From the NCBI RefSeq assembly GCF_963422335.1, contig NZ_OY729424.1:124001-188000 (forward strand): a stretch of 64,000 bases of DNA. Reading direction: 5' to 3'. Below the pieces are notes generated by a model, which was given only the letters and a program-made list of their open reading frames with translations, ran no database searches and was not told the DNA's origin. Shown here piece by piece: positions 16,102 through 25,485 of this stretch (position 1 is the stretch's first letter; each line of letters opens with the position of its first letter). Source of the stretch: an uncultured Roseateles sp. (GTDB lineage: Bacteria > Pseudomonadota > Gammaproteobacteria > Burkholderiales > Burkholderiaceae_C). Made by a program: the position numbers and the translations under genes.

Positions 16102-17325
16102 ATGTCTTCCATTCAATCGCCGCATACTGCAACGCCGCTGCCACCGGCCCTGGTGCTGCTGCTGGCCACCGGCGCCGGCCTGGGTGCGGCCGCCATCTAC
16201 TACAGCCAGCCGATGCTGGGCGTGCTCGGCGCGGACATCGGCGCGTCCGACCGCGCCATCGGCTTCGTGCCGACCCTGACCCAGCTGGGCTATGCGCTGG
16301 GCATCCTGCTGCTGGCGCCGCTGGGCGACCGCTACGACCGCCGCCGCGTCATCCTGGCCAAGACCGCGGCACTGGCCGTGGCGCTGCTGCTGGGCGGTGC
16401 CGCCTCATCGATAGGTCCGCTGCTGGTCGCCAGCCTGGCCATAGGCCTGGCCGCCACCCTGGCCCAGGACATCGTGCCCGCGGCCGCCACGCTGGCGCCC
16501 GAGGCCGAGCGCGGCAAGACCGTCGGCACGGTGATGACCGGGTTGCTGCTGGGCATTCTGCTGTCGCGGGTGGTCAGCGGCTTCGTCGCCGAACATCTGG
16601 GCTGGCGGGCGATGTTCTTCATCGCGGCGGCCAGCATCGGCCTGATCGGCGCGGCGATGTGGCGCGGCCTGCCCCGCTTCCAGCCCACCGCCCAGCTCAG
16701 CTACGGCGCCCTGATCGGTTCGCTGGCCAGCCTGTGGCTGCGGCATGGCGCGCTGCGCCGCGCCGCGCTGGCCCAGGGGCTGCTGGCGGTCGCCTTCAGC
16801 GCCTTCTGGTCCACCCTGGCGGTGATGCTGCACGGCGAGCCCTTCCATCTGGGCAGCGCGGCAGCGGGTGCCTTCGGCCTGGCCGGCGCGGCCGGGGCGC
16901 TGGCCGCGCCGCTGGCAGGCCGCCTGGCCGACCGCCGCGGCCCCGAGCTGGTGACACGCCTGGGCGCCGGCCTGGTGCTGCTGTCATTCGCGGCGATGGC
17001 GCTGGCGCCGCTGCTGCAGCCCCAGCATCGCCTGTGGCTGATCGTCGCCGGCACCGTGGGTTTCGACCTCGGCTTCCAGGCCACGCTGATCGCTCACCAG
17101 ACCATCGTCTACGGCATCGATCCCGGCGCGCGCAGCCGCCTCAACTCGGTGCTCTTCGTCGGCATGTTCACCGGCATGGCCAGCGGTGCCGCCCTGGGCA
17201 GCCTGGTGCTGGCGCAGTGGGGTTGGGTGGCCGTCACGGCGCTGGCCGTCGCCGCGGCCTCTGCCGCGCTGATGGTGCGCCTGTGGCCGGCAGCAGGCTC
17301 CCGCGCACCGGCCCTGGCCGGCTGA
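16102..17325 (+). CDS. MFS transporter
   Basis: 407 residues with about 12 hydrophobic segments. The MFS motif A region between helices 2 and 3 is APLGDRYDRRRVILAKT, and the equivalent in the second half is AGRLADRRGPELVTRLG. The N-terminal helix contains YYSQPMLGVLG, common in drug and sugar efflux permeases of this superfamily. The start (MSSIQSPHT) is chosen with AGGTAG 6 nt upstream; the open frame extends 400 nt further but would cover the LysR gene. The substrate is not deducible. It is probably activated by the divergent LysR protein. Its stop directly abuts the convergent receiver gene. Confidence 0.92.
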   Translation: MSSIQSPHTATPLPPALVLLLATGAGLGAAAIYYSQPMLGVLGADIGASDRAIGFVPTLTQLGYALGILLLAPLGDRYDRRRVILAKTAALAVALLLGGAASSIGPLLVASLAIGLAATLAQDIVPAAATLAPEAERGKTVGTVMTGLLLGILLSRVVSGFVAEHLGWRAMFFIAAASIGLIGAAMWRGLPRFQPTAQLSYGALIGSLASLWLRHGALRRAALAQGLLAVAFSAFWSTLAVMLHGEPFHLGSAAAGAFGLAGAAGALAAPLAGRLADRRGPELVTRLGAGLVLLSFAAMALAPLLQPQHRLWLIVAGTVGFDLGFQATLIAHQTIVYGIDPGARSRLNSVLFVGMFTGMASGAALGSLVLAQWGWVAVTALAVAAASAALMVRLWPAAGSRAPALAG

Positions 17326-17724
17326 TCAGCGCCGCTTGGCCAGCACCTCGGCCACGGTCTTGAGCACGGTGGCGGCATTGAAGGGCTTGAGGATGTAGCC
17401 ATCGGCCCCACCGCGCAAGCTGGCTTCTATCGTCTCCCGATCGTCGCTGGCCGTGATCATCAACACCCCGGTGCCGGGGGCGTAGATCTGCAGTTCGTTC
17501 AGCAGCACCAGGCCGCTCTTGCCGGGCATCTGGATGTCCAGGCAGACCAGGTCCGGGGCGAAATGCTGCACCAGCTTGAAGCCGACCTCGGCGTCCTTGG
17601 CTTCGCGTATTTCGGTATAGCCCTCATCCCGCAGGATGGCGCGCAGCACCGATCGCGTCAGCGCGTTGTCATCGATCAGCAGGACCTTGGTCTTCTTCGG
17701 TGCAGAATCGTGCGGGCCAGCCAT
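17326..17724 (-). CDS. Single-domain response regulator (CheY-like receiver)
   Basis: 132 residues forming only a receiver domain: acidic pair in VLLIDDNALT, phospho-acceptor Asp in LVCLDIQMPGKSG, switch Ser/Thr in MITAS and the conserved Lys in ILKPF. There is no output domain, so it probably signals by protein contact. The start at 17722-17724 has GGAAGGTGA upstream; an overlapping ATG 5 nt earlier is out of frame. It is divergent from the hybrid kinase gene (83 bp apart) and is a plausible partner or phosphate sink for it. Confidence 0.93.
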   Translation of the reverse strand: MAGPHDSAPKKTKVLLIDDNALTRSVLRAILRDEGYTEIREAKDAEVGFKLVQHFAPDLVCLDIQMPGKSGLVLLNELQIYAPGTGVLMITASDDRETIEASLRGGADGYILKPFNAATVLKTVAEVLAKRR

Positions 17725-17807
17725 GTCATTCACCTTCCGTGGAACCTGTATTGTCGCGTAGCCTTGCGGCGAAACAGGGGCGGCATGCCAGGGAGAGACC
17801 AGCACCC

Positions 17808-20800
17808 ATGAAGTTCGGACAGACCGCGCGCGGCGCCGCCATCGCCATGACGGCTGCGGCGCTGATGCTGGGCCTTGCGCTCACGGCCACCGCTGTGTTC
17901 TGGGTGACCGAGCGCGGGGCCGCCGAAGCGCAGATCCAGTTCGACCGCCATGCCGAGCGCATCGAGGCCGAGATCGTGCGCCGCTTCTCGCTGCCGGTCT
18001 ACGGGTTGAAGGGCGCGCGCGGCGTCTATGCCGCCTACAGCGGTATCAGCAAGGCCCAGTTCCAGGCCTATGTCGAATCGCGCAATCTGCCGGTCGAGTT
18101 CCCGGGAGTGCGCGGCTTCGGCTTCATCCAGCGGGTGATGCGCCCCGACCTGGAGCGCTTCACCGCCAGCGTGCAGGCCGACGGTGCACCCGGCTTTGTG
18201 GTCACGACTTCGGGCCAGGCCGAGGAGCTTTACGTGATCCGCTTCATCGAACCGCTGCGCGACAACGTGGTCGCCCTCGGTTTCGATGTCGGCTCCGAGC
18301 CGGTGCGCCGCCGGGCCATCGAGCGGGCGGTGGACACCGGCGAACCGGTGCTCAGCGAGAAGCTGAACCTGGTGCAGGATCGCAGCAGCGCCGCCGGTTT
18401 TCTGTACGTGGTGCCGGTGTTCCGTGTCGGCGCCAACCCGACCCGGCCGGAGCAGCGCCGTGCCGCGCTGGTGGGCCTGCTGTACGCGCCCATCGTGGCC
18501 CGGGAGCTGCTGGCCGGCGTGGCCGATATCGCCGACCGCGAGCTGGACATCCAGCTGCGGCTCGGCGACGGCAGCGACATCGACCAGCAGGTCTTCGATG
18601 CCGGACTGGACGGTGCCGGGAGCGCCGACCGCTCCGGCATCAGCGTCAGCCGCCACCTGGTCATCGGCGGCCGCCCGATGACGCTGCAGCTGAGTGCCGC
18701 CCCCACCTTCACCTCCGGCCGGCAGGGCCGCGCGGCGGCCTATGTGGCCGCTGGCGGTGCCCTGCTGAGCCTGCTGCTGGCGCTATCGGTGTGGCTGCTG
18801 GCCGCGGGCCGGCTGCGCGCCGAGTCGATGGCCCGGCGCATGACCCTGGACCTGGCCCGGCTGGCCCAGGTGGTGCGCAGCACCTCCAACGCGGTGATGA
18901 TCACCGACTGTGATCTGCGCATCAACTGGATCAACGAAGGCTTCACCCGCATCAGCGGCTACGGCGCGGCCGAGGCGCAGGGCCGCACGCCGGGCGAGCT
19001 GCTGGGCAGCGGCAAGGCCGATCGGGCGGTGCTGCAGCGCCTGGCCGATGCCGCCGCCGCCGGCGAGCCGTGCCGCGTCGAGATACTGAACCGCGCCAAG
19101 GACGGCCGCGAGTACTGGATAGACACCGAAATACAGCCGCTGCACGATGCCCAGGGCCAGCTGACCGGCTTCATGGAAATCGGCAGCGATGTCACCGCGC
19201 AGAAGGCCGCCGCCGCCGAGCTGGCCCACGAGCGCCAGCGCCTCGAATACATCCTACGTGGCACCCGCGTCGGCACCTGGGAGCGGGTCGAGCCCACGCG
19301 GCTGACCGAGGTCAACGAGCGCTGGGCCGAGATGCTGGGCTACACCCGCGAGGAGCTGGGGCCCATCACCGATGCGGCCTGGTCCGCGCTGGCCCATCCG
19401 GACGACCTGCAGCGCTCCAACCTCGCGCTAGAGCGCCACTTTGCTGGCGATATCGACCACTACGAGTGCGAGATCCGGCTGCGCCACAAGAACGGCCGCT
19501 GGGTCTGGGTGCTGTCGCGGGGCCAGGTCTTTCAGCGCGATGCCGGCGGCCAGGTCGAGCGCATGGCCGGCACGCATATGGACATCACCGCCCGCAAGCA
19601 GGCCGAGGAGGAGCTGACACAGGCCAATGCCATGCTGCAGGCCATCCTGGACAACCTGCCCTGCGGCCTGAGCGTGTTCGATGCCGACCTGCAGATGCTG
19701 GCTCACACCCGTCAATTCCGCAGCCTGCTCGATCTGCCGGACCATCTGTTCGGCCCCGGCGGCACAAGTTTCGAAAGCATCATCCGCTGGAACGCCGAGC
19801 GCGGCGAGTACGGGCCCGGCGAAATCGACACCATCGTGGCCCAGCGCGTGGCCTATGCCCGCCAACCGACGGCCCACCAGTTCGAGCGCCAGCGCCCCGA
19901 CGGCACGACGCTGGACATTCGCGGCGCACCGCTGCCCAGCGGCGGCTTTGTCACCACCTACACCGACATCACCGACCGCAAGCGGGCCGAGGAGGTGGTG
20001 CGCGACAGCGCGCACCTGATGCGTCTGGTGACCGACAACATCCCGGCACGCATCGCCTACTGGGACACCGAGATGCATCTCAAGTTCGCCAACAAGGCCT
20101 TCTTCGAGCGCTACGGCGGCGATGTCAGCACCCGGGCCGGGCACACCGCAGGCGAGGTGCTGGGCCAGGACCGCGTCGATGCCGCCGGCCCGCTGATCGA
20201 GGCGGCCCGCCGCGGCGAGCCGCAAAGCCTGGAGCGCGAGGAATGGTCTGATGGTGAGCCGGTGCATTCCCTGACCCATCTGATCCCGGGCTGGCGCGAT
20301 GGCAAGGTGGAGGGCGTGGTGGCGCTGACGATGGACATCAGCTTCGTCAAGCGCGCCGAGGCCGATCTGCGCCTGGCCAACTATGCGCTGGAGGTGGAAC
20401 GCGACCGCGCCGAGCAGGCCAGTCTTGCCAAGGGCCAGTTCGTGGCCAATATGAGCCACGAGATCCGCACGCCGATGAATGCCATCCTGGGCATGCTCAA
20501 GCTGCTGGGCCGAACGGCACTGACACCGCGCCAGCGCGACTATGCGAGCAAGACCGAGCGTGCCGCCCGCGCCCTGCTGGGCCTGCTCAATGACATCCTC
20601 GATTTCTCCAAGGTCGAGGCCGGCAAGATGGGGCTGGATCCGCAGCCCTTCGCCGTCAACGGCCTGCTGGCCGATCTGTCGGTGATTCTCTCGTCGACGC
20701 TGGGCGACAAGCCGGTGGAGCTGCGTTTCGAAGTCGACCCCGAGCTGCCGCCGTGGCTGGTCGGCGATGCCATGCGGCTGCAGCAGGTGCTGGTCAACCT

Positions 20801-22235
20801 GGCCGGCAACGCGATCAAGTTCACCGCCGCCGGCGAGGTCGTGCTGCGGCTGCGCCTGGTCGAGCGCAAAGCCGACACCTGCCGGCTGGAGTTTGCCGTG
20901 CGCGACACCGGCATCGGCATTGCGCCGGAGCAGCAGGAGCAGATCTTCAGCAGCTTCTCGCAGGCCGAGGCCTCGACCACGCGGCGCTTCGGCGGCACCG
21001 GCCTGGGGTTGTCGATCAGCCAGCGCCTGGTCGAGCTGATGGGCGGCCGCATCGAGCTCGACAGCCGGCAAGGTCAGGGCAGCACCTTCCGTTTCACCAT
21101 CGGACTGCCGGTGGCCGAGGCCGAGCCGGCGGACGTGCACGAGGCCGGCCCCTCCTTCAATGGCCAGGCGCCCGGCCAGCAAAGGCTGCAGGGCCTGCGC
21201 CTGCTGCTGGTCGAGGACAACCTGAACAACCAGCAGGTGGCGCAGGAGCTGCTGGAGGCCGAGGGCGCCGCGGTGGTGCTGGCCAGCGATGGCCAGCAAG
21301 GGGTGGCCGCGGTGGCCGACACCGAACCGGGCTTTGACGCGGTGCTGATGGATGTGCAGATGCCGGTGATGGACGGCTTCACCGCCACGCGTCTGATACG
21401 CCGGCAGCCGGGCCGGGACCGCTTGCTGATCATCGCCATGACGGCCAATGCCAGCGCCGACGACCGCGCGGCCTGCCTGGCCGCCGGCATGGACGAGCAT
21501 GTCGGCAAGCCCTTTGACATCGACGGCCTGGTGGCACTGCTGCAGCGGCGCATCGGCCTGGCACCGAGCCCGGCCGCGGCCGCCTCGACGCCCCCGCCGG
21601 GGCTGGGCGAAACCGCCCTGGCCGAGGCCCGGGCGCGCGGCCTTGATCTCGATGCGGCCCTGGCCCGCATCGGCGGCCGCACCGATGTCTGGGCGCGCTC
21701 GGCGAAGAACTTCCTGCTCAGACTGGATACCGTGGCCGACGAGCTGGCCGCCTCGCTCGAGAGCTCGCAGTCGGCCGAGGTCGCCCGCCTGCTGCACACG
21801 CTGAAGGGCGAATCGGCGATGCTGGGCGCCAGCCAGCTGGCCGCCTTGTCCGCGGCTGCCGAGCAGGCCTTCCAGGGTGGCGCGGGCAGCGCCGTCTTCC
21901 AGCAATCGCAGGCCGCGCTGACCCACCAGGCGGCGCAGACACGCGAGCACCTGGCCGCGGTACTGCAGCACTACCAGATGGCGCGGCCGGCGGGCGAACG
22001 CCCCCACGGCGACGCCGACCGGGCCGGCCTGCTGCACGAGCTGGGCCGGTTGGCGGCGCTGCTGGCCGACGACGACATGGCCGCCACCGATCAGTTCGCC
22101 GCGTTGCAGCAGGCCCACGAGTCCCACTGGGCCGATGCGCTGGCGGCGCTGGGCGAATCGGTCGCCGCGCTGGACTTCGCCCAGGCGCGCCTGGACTGCC
22201 AGGCCTTGATACGGAGCGTGTCGAACGATGAATGA
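17808..22235 (+). CDS. CHASE-PAS hybrid sensor histidine kinase with receiver and HPt domains
   Basis: 1475 residues. Order: TM helix (about 10-33); periplasmic CHASE domain (about 70-290, with EFPGVRGFGFIQRV); TM helix (about 307-330); four PAS domains starting near 345 (STSNAVMITD), 480 (GTRVGTWER), 610 (NLPCGLSVFD) and 740 (NIPARIAYWD); HisKA with phospho-His in ANMSHEIRTPMN (about 884); HATPase (NAIKFTAAGE, DTGIGIAPE, FGGTGLGLSIS); receiver (LLLVEDNLNNQQVA, MDVQMPVMDGF, Asp about 1182); and C-terminal HPt (LLHTLKGESAMLG, His about 1330). It is a membrane phosphorelay sensor of an unknown small ligand. It overlaps the diguanylate cyclase gene by 8 bp, so signal output to c-di-GMP is likely. 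The start at MKFGQTARG follows GGGAGA. Confidence 0.95.
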   Translation: MKFGQTARGAAIAMTAAALMLGLALTATAVFWVTERGAAEAQIQFDRHAERIEAEIVRRFSLPVYGLKGARGVYAAYSGISKAQFQAYVESRNLPVEFPGVRGFGFIQRVMRPDLERFTASVQADGAPGFVVTTSGQAEELYVIRFIEPLRDNVVALGFDVGSEPVRRRAIERAVDTGEPVLSEKLNLVQDRSSAAGFLYVVPVFRVGANPTRPEQRRAALVGLLYAPIVARELLAGVADIADRELDIQLRLGDGSDIDQQVFDAGLDGAGSADRSGISVSRHLVIGGRPMTLQLSAAPTFTSGRQGRAAAYVAAGGALLSLLLALSVWLLAAGRLRAESMARRMTLDLARLAQVVRSTSNAVMITDCDLRINWINEGFTRISGYGAAEAQGRTPGELLGSGKADRAVLQRLADAAAAGEPCRVEILNRAKDGREYWIDTEIQPLHDAQGQLTGFMEIGSDVTAQKAAAAELAHERQRLEYILRGTRVGTWERVEPTRLTEVNERWAEMLGYTREELGPITDAAWSALAHPDDLQRSNLALERHFAGDIDHYECEIRLRHKNGRWVWVLSRGQVFQRDAGGQVERMAGTHMDITARKQAEEELTQANAMLQAILDNLPCGLSVFDADLQMLAHTRQFRSLLDLPDHLFGPGGTSFESIIRWNAERGEYGPGEIDTIVAQRVAYARQPTAHQFERQRPDGTTLDIRGAPLPSGGFVTTYTDITDRKRAEEVVRDSAHLMRLVTDNIPARIAYWDTEMHLKFANKAFFERYGGDVSTRAGHTAGEVLGQDRVDAAGPLIEAARRGEPQSLEREEWSDGEPVHSLTHLIPGWRDGKVEGVVALTMDISFVKRAEADLRLANYALEVERDRAEQASLAKGQFVANMSHEIRTPMNAILGMLKLLGRTALTPRQRDYASKTERAARALLGLLNDILDFSKVEAGKMGLDPQPFAVNGLLADLSVILSSTLGDKPVELRFEVDPELPPWLVGDAMRLQQVLVNLAGNAIKFTAAGEVVLRLRLVERKADTCRLEFAVRDTGIGIAPEQQEQIFSSFSQAEASTTRRFGGTGLGLSISQRLVELMGGRIELDSRQGQGSTFRFTIGLPVAEAEPADVHEAGPSFNGQAPGQQRLQGLRLLLVEDNLNNQQVAQELLEAEGAAVVLASDGQQGVAAVADTEPGFDAVLMDVQMPVMDGFTATRLIRRQPGRDRLLIIAMTANASADDRAACLAAGMDEHVGKPFDIDGLVALLQRRIGLAPSPAAAASTPPPGLGETALAEARARGLDLDAALARIGGRTDVWARSAKNFLLRLDTVADELAASLESSQSAEVARLLHTLKGESAMLGASQLAALSAAAEQAFQGGAGSAVFQQSQAALTHQAAQTREHLAAVLQHYQMARPAGERPHGDADRAGLLHELGRLAALLADDDMAATDQFAALQQAHESHWADALAALGESVAALDFAQARLDCQALIRSVSNDE

Positions 22236-23163
22236 TGCCAAGCCCGCCGCTCAGGAGCGCCCGCGACTGCTGGTCGTCGATGACCAGCAGATCAATGTGC
22301 AGGCGCTGTACCGCGCACTGGCGGACGCGCACCAGATCTTCGTCGCCACCAGCGGCGAGCAGGCGCTGACCCTCTGCCTGGACAAGCTGCCGGACCTGGT
22401 GCTGCTCGACGTGGTGATGCCGGGCATCGACGGCTTCGAGGTCTGCCGCCGCCTGAAGGCCGATCCGCGCACCGCCCACATCCCGGTCATCTTCGTCACC
22501 GCCAGCAATGACGAGGCGGCCGAGACCCATGGCCTGGACCTGGGCGCCGCCGACTTCATCTCCAAGCCTATCAGCCCGGCGATTGTGCGGGCCCGCGTCA
22601 GGACCCAGCTGACCCTGAAGGCCCAGGCCGATCTGCTGCGCCAGATGGCCTTCATCGATGGCCTGACCGGCATCTGGAACCGCCGCGCCTTCGACGAGCG
22701 GCTGTCGATGGAGGGCCTGCGCGCCGGACGCAACAGGCAGACGCTGTCGGTGGTGTTGATCGATGTGGACTTCTTCAAACGCTACAACGACCGTTACGGC
22801 CACCAGGCCGGTGACGATTGCCTGCGCCGCGTCGCCAGCACCCTGGCAGCGCTGCTGAATCGGCCGGCCGACATGCTGGCCCGCTATGGCGGCGAGGAGT
22901 TCGTCTGCGTGCTGCCCGACACCGATGCCGTCGGTGCCCTGGAGGTGGCCGGCCGGCTGGAGCGCGGCGTGCGCGAGCAAGCCATGGCCCATGCCGACTC
23001 CGCGGCGGCCGCCGTCGTCACGGTCAGCCTGGGCGTGGCAACCCTGGCGCCCGATCGGCCCTGCCCGATGCCCGAGCTGCTGGCCCGTGCCGATGCGCAG
23101 CTGTACCGCGCCAAGACCGAGGGGCGCGGCCGGGCCTGCGGCGAAAAGGCAGGTCCGGCATGA
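22228..23163 (+). CDS. Response regulator diguanylate cyclase (REC-GGDEF)
   Basis: 311 residues. The N-terminal receiver (RLLVVDDQQINVQALY, Asp in LVLLDVVMPGIDGF, SKPIS) is joined to a GGDEF domain (DGLTGIWNRRAFDERL, DVDFFKRYNDRYGHQAGDD, active site RYGGEEF). An RxxD inhibitory site (RPAD) lies five residues before GGEEF, as in PleD, so product inhibition is expected. It synthesises c-di-GMP when phosphorylated, probably by the hybrid kinase whose gene overlaps it. It overlaps the next lipoprotein gene by 4 bp. Its product could feed the c-di-GMP-I riboswitch at 30 kb. Confidence 0.95.
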   Translation: MNDAKPAAQERPRLLVVDDQQINVQALYRALADAHQIFVATSGEQALTLCLDKLPDLVLLDVVMPGIDGFEVCRRLKADPRTAHIPVIFVTASNDEAAETHGLDLGAADFISKPISPAIVRARVRTQLTLKAQADLLRQMAFIDGLTGIWNRRAFDERLSMEGLRAGRNRQTLSVVLIDVDFFKRYNDRYGHQAGDDCLRRVASTLAALLNRPADMLARYGGEEFVCVLPDTDAVGALEVAGRLERGVREQAMAHADSAAAAVVTVSLGVATLAPDRPCPMPELLARADAQLYRAKTEGRGRACGEKAGPA

Positions 23164-23540
23164 GTCAGCAGGCAGCACGACGCTTCAGTCTGGCCATGAT
23201 GGCGGCGCTGCTGGCCGGCTGCGCCTCCGCGCCCGCACCCCGGCCGGTGACACCCGCGCCACTGCCGCCGCCATCGGCCCCACAGGTGGACGCGCAGCGC
23301 CGCAGCGAATTCGACCGCAGTCTGGACCACTGGCATGGCGCACGGACGCAGGAGCTGTTCGCCAAGCTGGGGGCACCGAAATCGAGCACCCGTGGTCGCG
23401 ACGGCACGGTGGTCCACCTCTACGCCAAATCGGCCCAACTCAAGGGCCCCACCGGCCCGGTGATGTTTTCCTGCGTGGTCCGCTACATCGTCAACGAACG
23501 CAGCGACCGCATCATCGACCACCGCATCGAGGGCTGCTGA
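23160..23540 (+). CDS. Putative lipoprotein
   Basis: 126 residues, not recognised as a named family. The N-terminal signal ends in a lipobox (LLAGC-AS), then a Pro/Ala-rich linker (PAPRPVTPAPLPPPSAP), then a soluble domain containing ARTQELFAKLGAPKSST, VVHLYAKSAQL and a C-terminal cysteine (HRIEGC) that may pair with the internal Cys in MFSCVVRY. The ELFAKLGAPK part resembles SmpA/BamE-type folds in general shape only. The start overlaps the diguanylate cyclase stop (ATGA), placing it last in the kinase operon. A strong hairpin follows at 23551. Confidence 0.8.
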   Translation: MSQQAARRFSLAMMAALLAGCASAPAPRPVTPAPLPPPSAPQVDAQRRSEFDRSLDHWHGARTQELFAKLGAPKSSTRGRDGTVVHLYAKSAQLKGPTGPVMFSCVVRYIVNERSDRIIDHRIEGC

Positions 23541-23550
23541 GCCAACCTCA

Positions 23551-23577
23551 GCCCAGCCGCTTGTACCGCGGCTGGGC
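23551..23577. terminator. Hairpin terminator-like, between convergent genes
   Basis: A perfect 10-bp stem GCCCAGCCGC/GCGGCTGGGC with a 7-nt loop lies 10 bp after the lipoprotein stop and between convergent genes. No T-run follows on either strand, so it is either a weak bidirectional terminator or a transcript-end stabiliser. Confidence 0.5.
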
Positions 23578-23618
23578 CTTCGCCAGGCGGGCCAAGCTTC
23601 CGCCTTGTCCGTCCGGGC

Positions 23619-24152
23619 TCAGTCCTGCAGGCCTCGCCCCAGATGCAGCACCCAGAACGGCTCGCCGCTGGCGCGGCCGGTCACACAGGCCAGGCCAACA
23701 TCGGCGAAGCGGGGCTCCAGCAGATTGCCGCAATGCGCCGGGCTGGCCAGCCACAGAGCCAGCAGCTCGTCCAGCTGCTCGGGGCCGGCGGCGAGGTTTT
23801 CGCCGGCCAGGCGCAGGCGGTAGCCGGCGCCTCGAAAACGGTCGCGCAGCACGCTGTGGCGCAGCGGGTCCATCTGGTCGCGCTCGGCCAGCTCGCGGGC
23901 ATAGCCCTGGGCCGATTGCGCCAGGCGATCGTCCCAGCGCAGGGCCGGCGCGGCGGCAAGCGCAACCCTGCCGCAGATCGCTCCACGGGCCCGCAGGTCA
24001 TTGAGCTGACGCAAGGCCTCGGTCGGGGTGTTCAGGGCGGTGCACGGCGGCGGTTCGGCCATCACCAGCGGCACGACCAGGCACGGCAGCAGGCCCCAGG
24101 CCCGCGCGAGCGGCTTGAGGCCTTGCATCAGACGAGGCTTGAATCGTGTCAT
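23619..24152 (-). CDS. CAP/SCP (PR-1) domain secreted protein
   Basis: 177 residues. After a hydrophobic N-terminus (ARAWGLLPCLVVPLVMAE, probable signal peptide) comes a CAP domain: LRQLNDLRARGAICG, LRWDDRLAQSAQGYARELAER, AGENLAAG and LALWLASPAHCGNLLEPRFADVGLACV, the W-x2-S-x2-H-x2-N type core of bacterial CAP proteins. Three cysteines could form disulfides. Bacterial CAP proteins are extracytoplasmic with mostly unknown biochemical roles. The start could be 24152 or the Met 8 codons later; neither has a clear ribosome site. It is convergent with the lipoprotein gene. Confidence 0.85.
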   Translation of the reverse strand: MTRFKPRLMQGLKPLARAWGLLPCLVVPLVMAEPPPCTALNTPTEALRQLNDLRARGAICGRVALAAAPALRWDDRLAQSAQGYARELAERDQMDPLRHSVLRDRFRGAGYRLRLAGENLAAGPEQLDELLALWLASPAHCGNLLEPRFADVGLACVTGRASGEPFWVLHLGRGLQD

Positions 24153-24225
24153 GGTCGGAGATGGTAGCGAGCCGCGGCCCGGGCCGTGCACAATGCGCTC
24201 ACTTCAAGCTCAAGCGCACCGCACC

Positions 24226-25485
24226 ATGGCCGAGAACTCGTCGCTGACACAGCTCAAGATAGACCGCAGTGCGCCGGTCGCCCGCAAGCGCCGCCGCTGG
24301 GTGCGCTGGGCCGTGGTGGCGGTGCTGCTGCTGGGGGTCGCGGCCGTGGCCCTGATGCCACGCTCGCAGGAGGTGCAGGCCACGGCCGTGCTGGTCAGCT
24401 ATCCCTCGCAGCAGTATGTCCAGCTCACCGCCTCGGGCTATGTGGTCGCCCAGCGCCGTGCGGCGGTGGCTTCCAAGGCGACCGGCCGCCTGCTGGAGCT
24501 GAATGTGCGCGAGGGCAGCAAGGTCAGGAAGGGCGAGCTGATCGCGCGGCTGGACGCCAGCGATGTGCAGGCCGCGATGGCCGCCACCCAGGCCGGTGTG
24601 CGCCAGGCCGAGGCGGCACAGCGTCAGGCCGAAACTGGCGTGCGCCAGGCCCAGGTGGAGCAGCTGAACGCCGAGGCCGAGTTCAAGCGCGCCCAAGGCC
24701 TGCAGGGCCAGGGCTTCATCTCCGCGCAGAGTCTGGAGGCCACACAGCGCCGCTTCGATGCCGCCCGTGCCTCGCTGGCCACCGCCCAGGCGGCCGTGGC
24801 ACAGGCCCAGGCCAGCGTCGCCCAGGCCCAGGCGCAGACCCGGGTGCAGCAGGTCAATCAGGACTTCACCGAGATACGCGCGCCCTTCGATGGCGTGGTG
24901 CTGGTCAAGAACGCCAATGTCGGCGACATCATCACGCCCTTCTCCAGCGCCGCCGGCACCCAGGGCGCGGTGGTGACGATGGCCGATATGAGCACCCTGG
25001 AGGTCGAGGCCGATGTGTCGGAGAGCAATCTGTCCAAGGCGACAATGGGCCAGCCGGTCGAGATCACCCTGGATGCCCTGCCCGAGCTGCGGCTGCGCGG
25101 CAAGGTCGGCAGCATCGTGCCGACGGTGGACCGCGCCAAGGCCACGGTGATGACCAAAATCCAGTTCGAGAAGCTGGACCCGCGCATCCTGCCCGAGATG
25201 AGTGCCAAGGTCAGCTTCCTGTCCCAGGCCGCCAGCGAGGCCGACCAGCAGAAGGTGCTGGCCGTCAACCCGGGCAGCGTGCTCGAGCGTGATGGCAAGA
25301 AGCTGGTGCTGCGCATTCAGGGCGAGCCGGGCGCGCAGACCGTCGAGGCGGTGGAGGTCAAGACCGGCCGCAAGCTCGGCGATGCGCTCGAGGTGACCGG
25401 CGCGCTGAAGGCCGGCGACAAACTGGTGCTCAAGCCCGATGCCAGGCTGCAGACCGGCGCCAAGGTCAGTGTCGCTGCCAAATGA
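24226..25485 (+). CDS. HlyD/MacA-like periplasmic adaptor protein
   Basis: 419 residues. One N-terminal TM helix (WAVVAVLLLGVAAVAL, about 27-42) is followed by a lipoyl half-motif (GYVVAQRRAAVASKATGRLLEL), a long alanine/glutamine-rich coiled-coil hairpin (about 105-215), the second lipoyl half (TEIRAPFDGVVLVKNANVGDIITP) and beta-barrel and membrane-proximal domains. It is the membrane-fusion partner of an ABC exporter. The next gene overlaps it by 4 bp, and the ATPase plus two FtsX-type permeases follow, so it belongs to a MacA-like export system. The start ATG at 24226 was chosen so that a single TM helix lies at the N-terminus. Confidence 0.92.
   Translation: MAENSSLTQLKIDRSAPVARKRRRWVRWAVVAVLLLGVAAVALMPRSQEVQATAVLVSYPSQQYVQLTASGYVVAQRRAAVASKATGRLLELNVREGSKVRKGELIARLDASDVQAAMAATQAGVRQAEAAQRQAETGVRQAQVEQLNAEAEFKRAQGLQGQGFISAQSLEATQRRFDAARASLATAQAAVAQAQASVAQAQAQTRVQQVNQDFTEIRAPFDGVVLVKNANVGDIITPFSSAAGTQGAVVTMADMSTLEVEADVSESNLSKATMGQPVEITLDALPELRLRGKVGSIVPTVDRAKATVMTKIQFEKLDPRILPEMSAKVSFLSQAASEADQQKVLAVNPGSVLERDGKKLVLRIQGEPGAQTVEAVEVKTGRKLGDALEVTGALKAGDKLVLKPDARLQTGAKVSVAAK

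Noticed and set aside
16101..17325. MFS gene extended to 15703
   Set aside because: The extra 400 nt run opposite the LysR gene and add no transporter sequence; the chosen ATG has a ribosome site.
19428..22241. 937-residue frame antisense to the hybrid kinase
   Set aside because: Low-complexity shadow; the + strand frame has continuous CHASE, PAS, HisKA, HATPase, REC and HPt domains.
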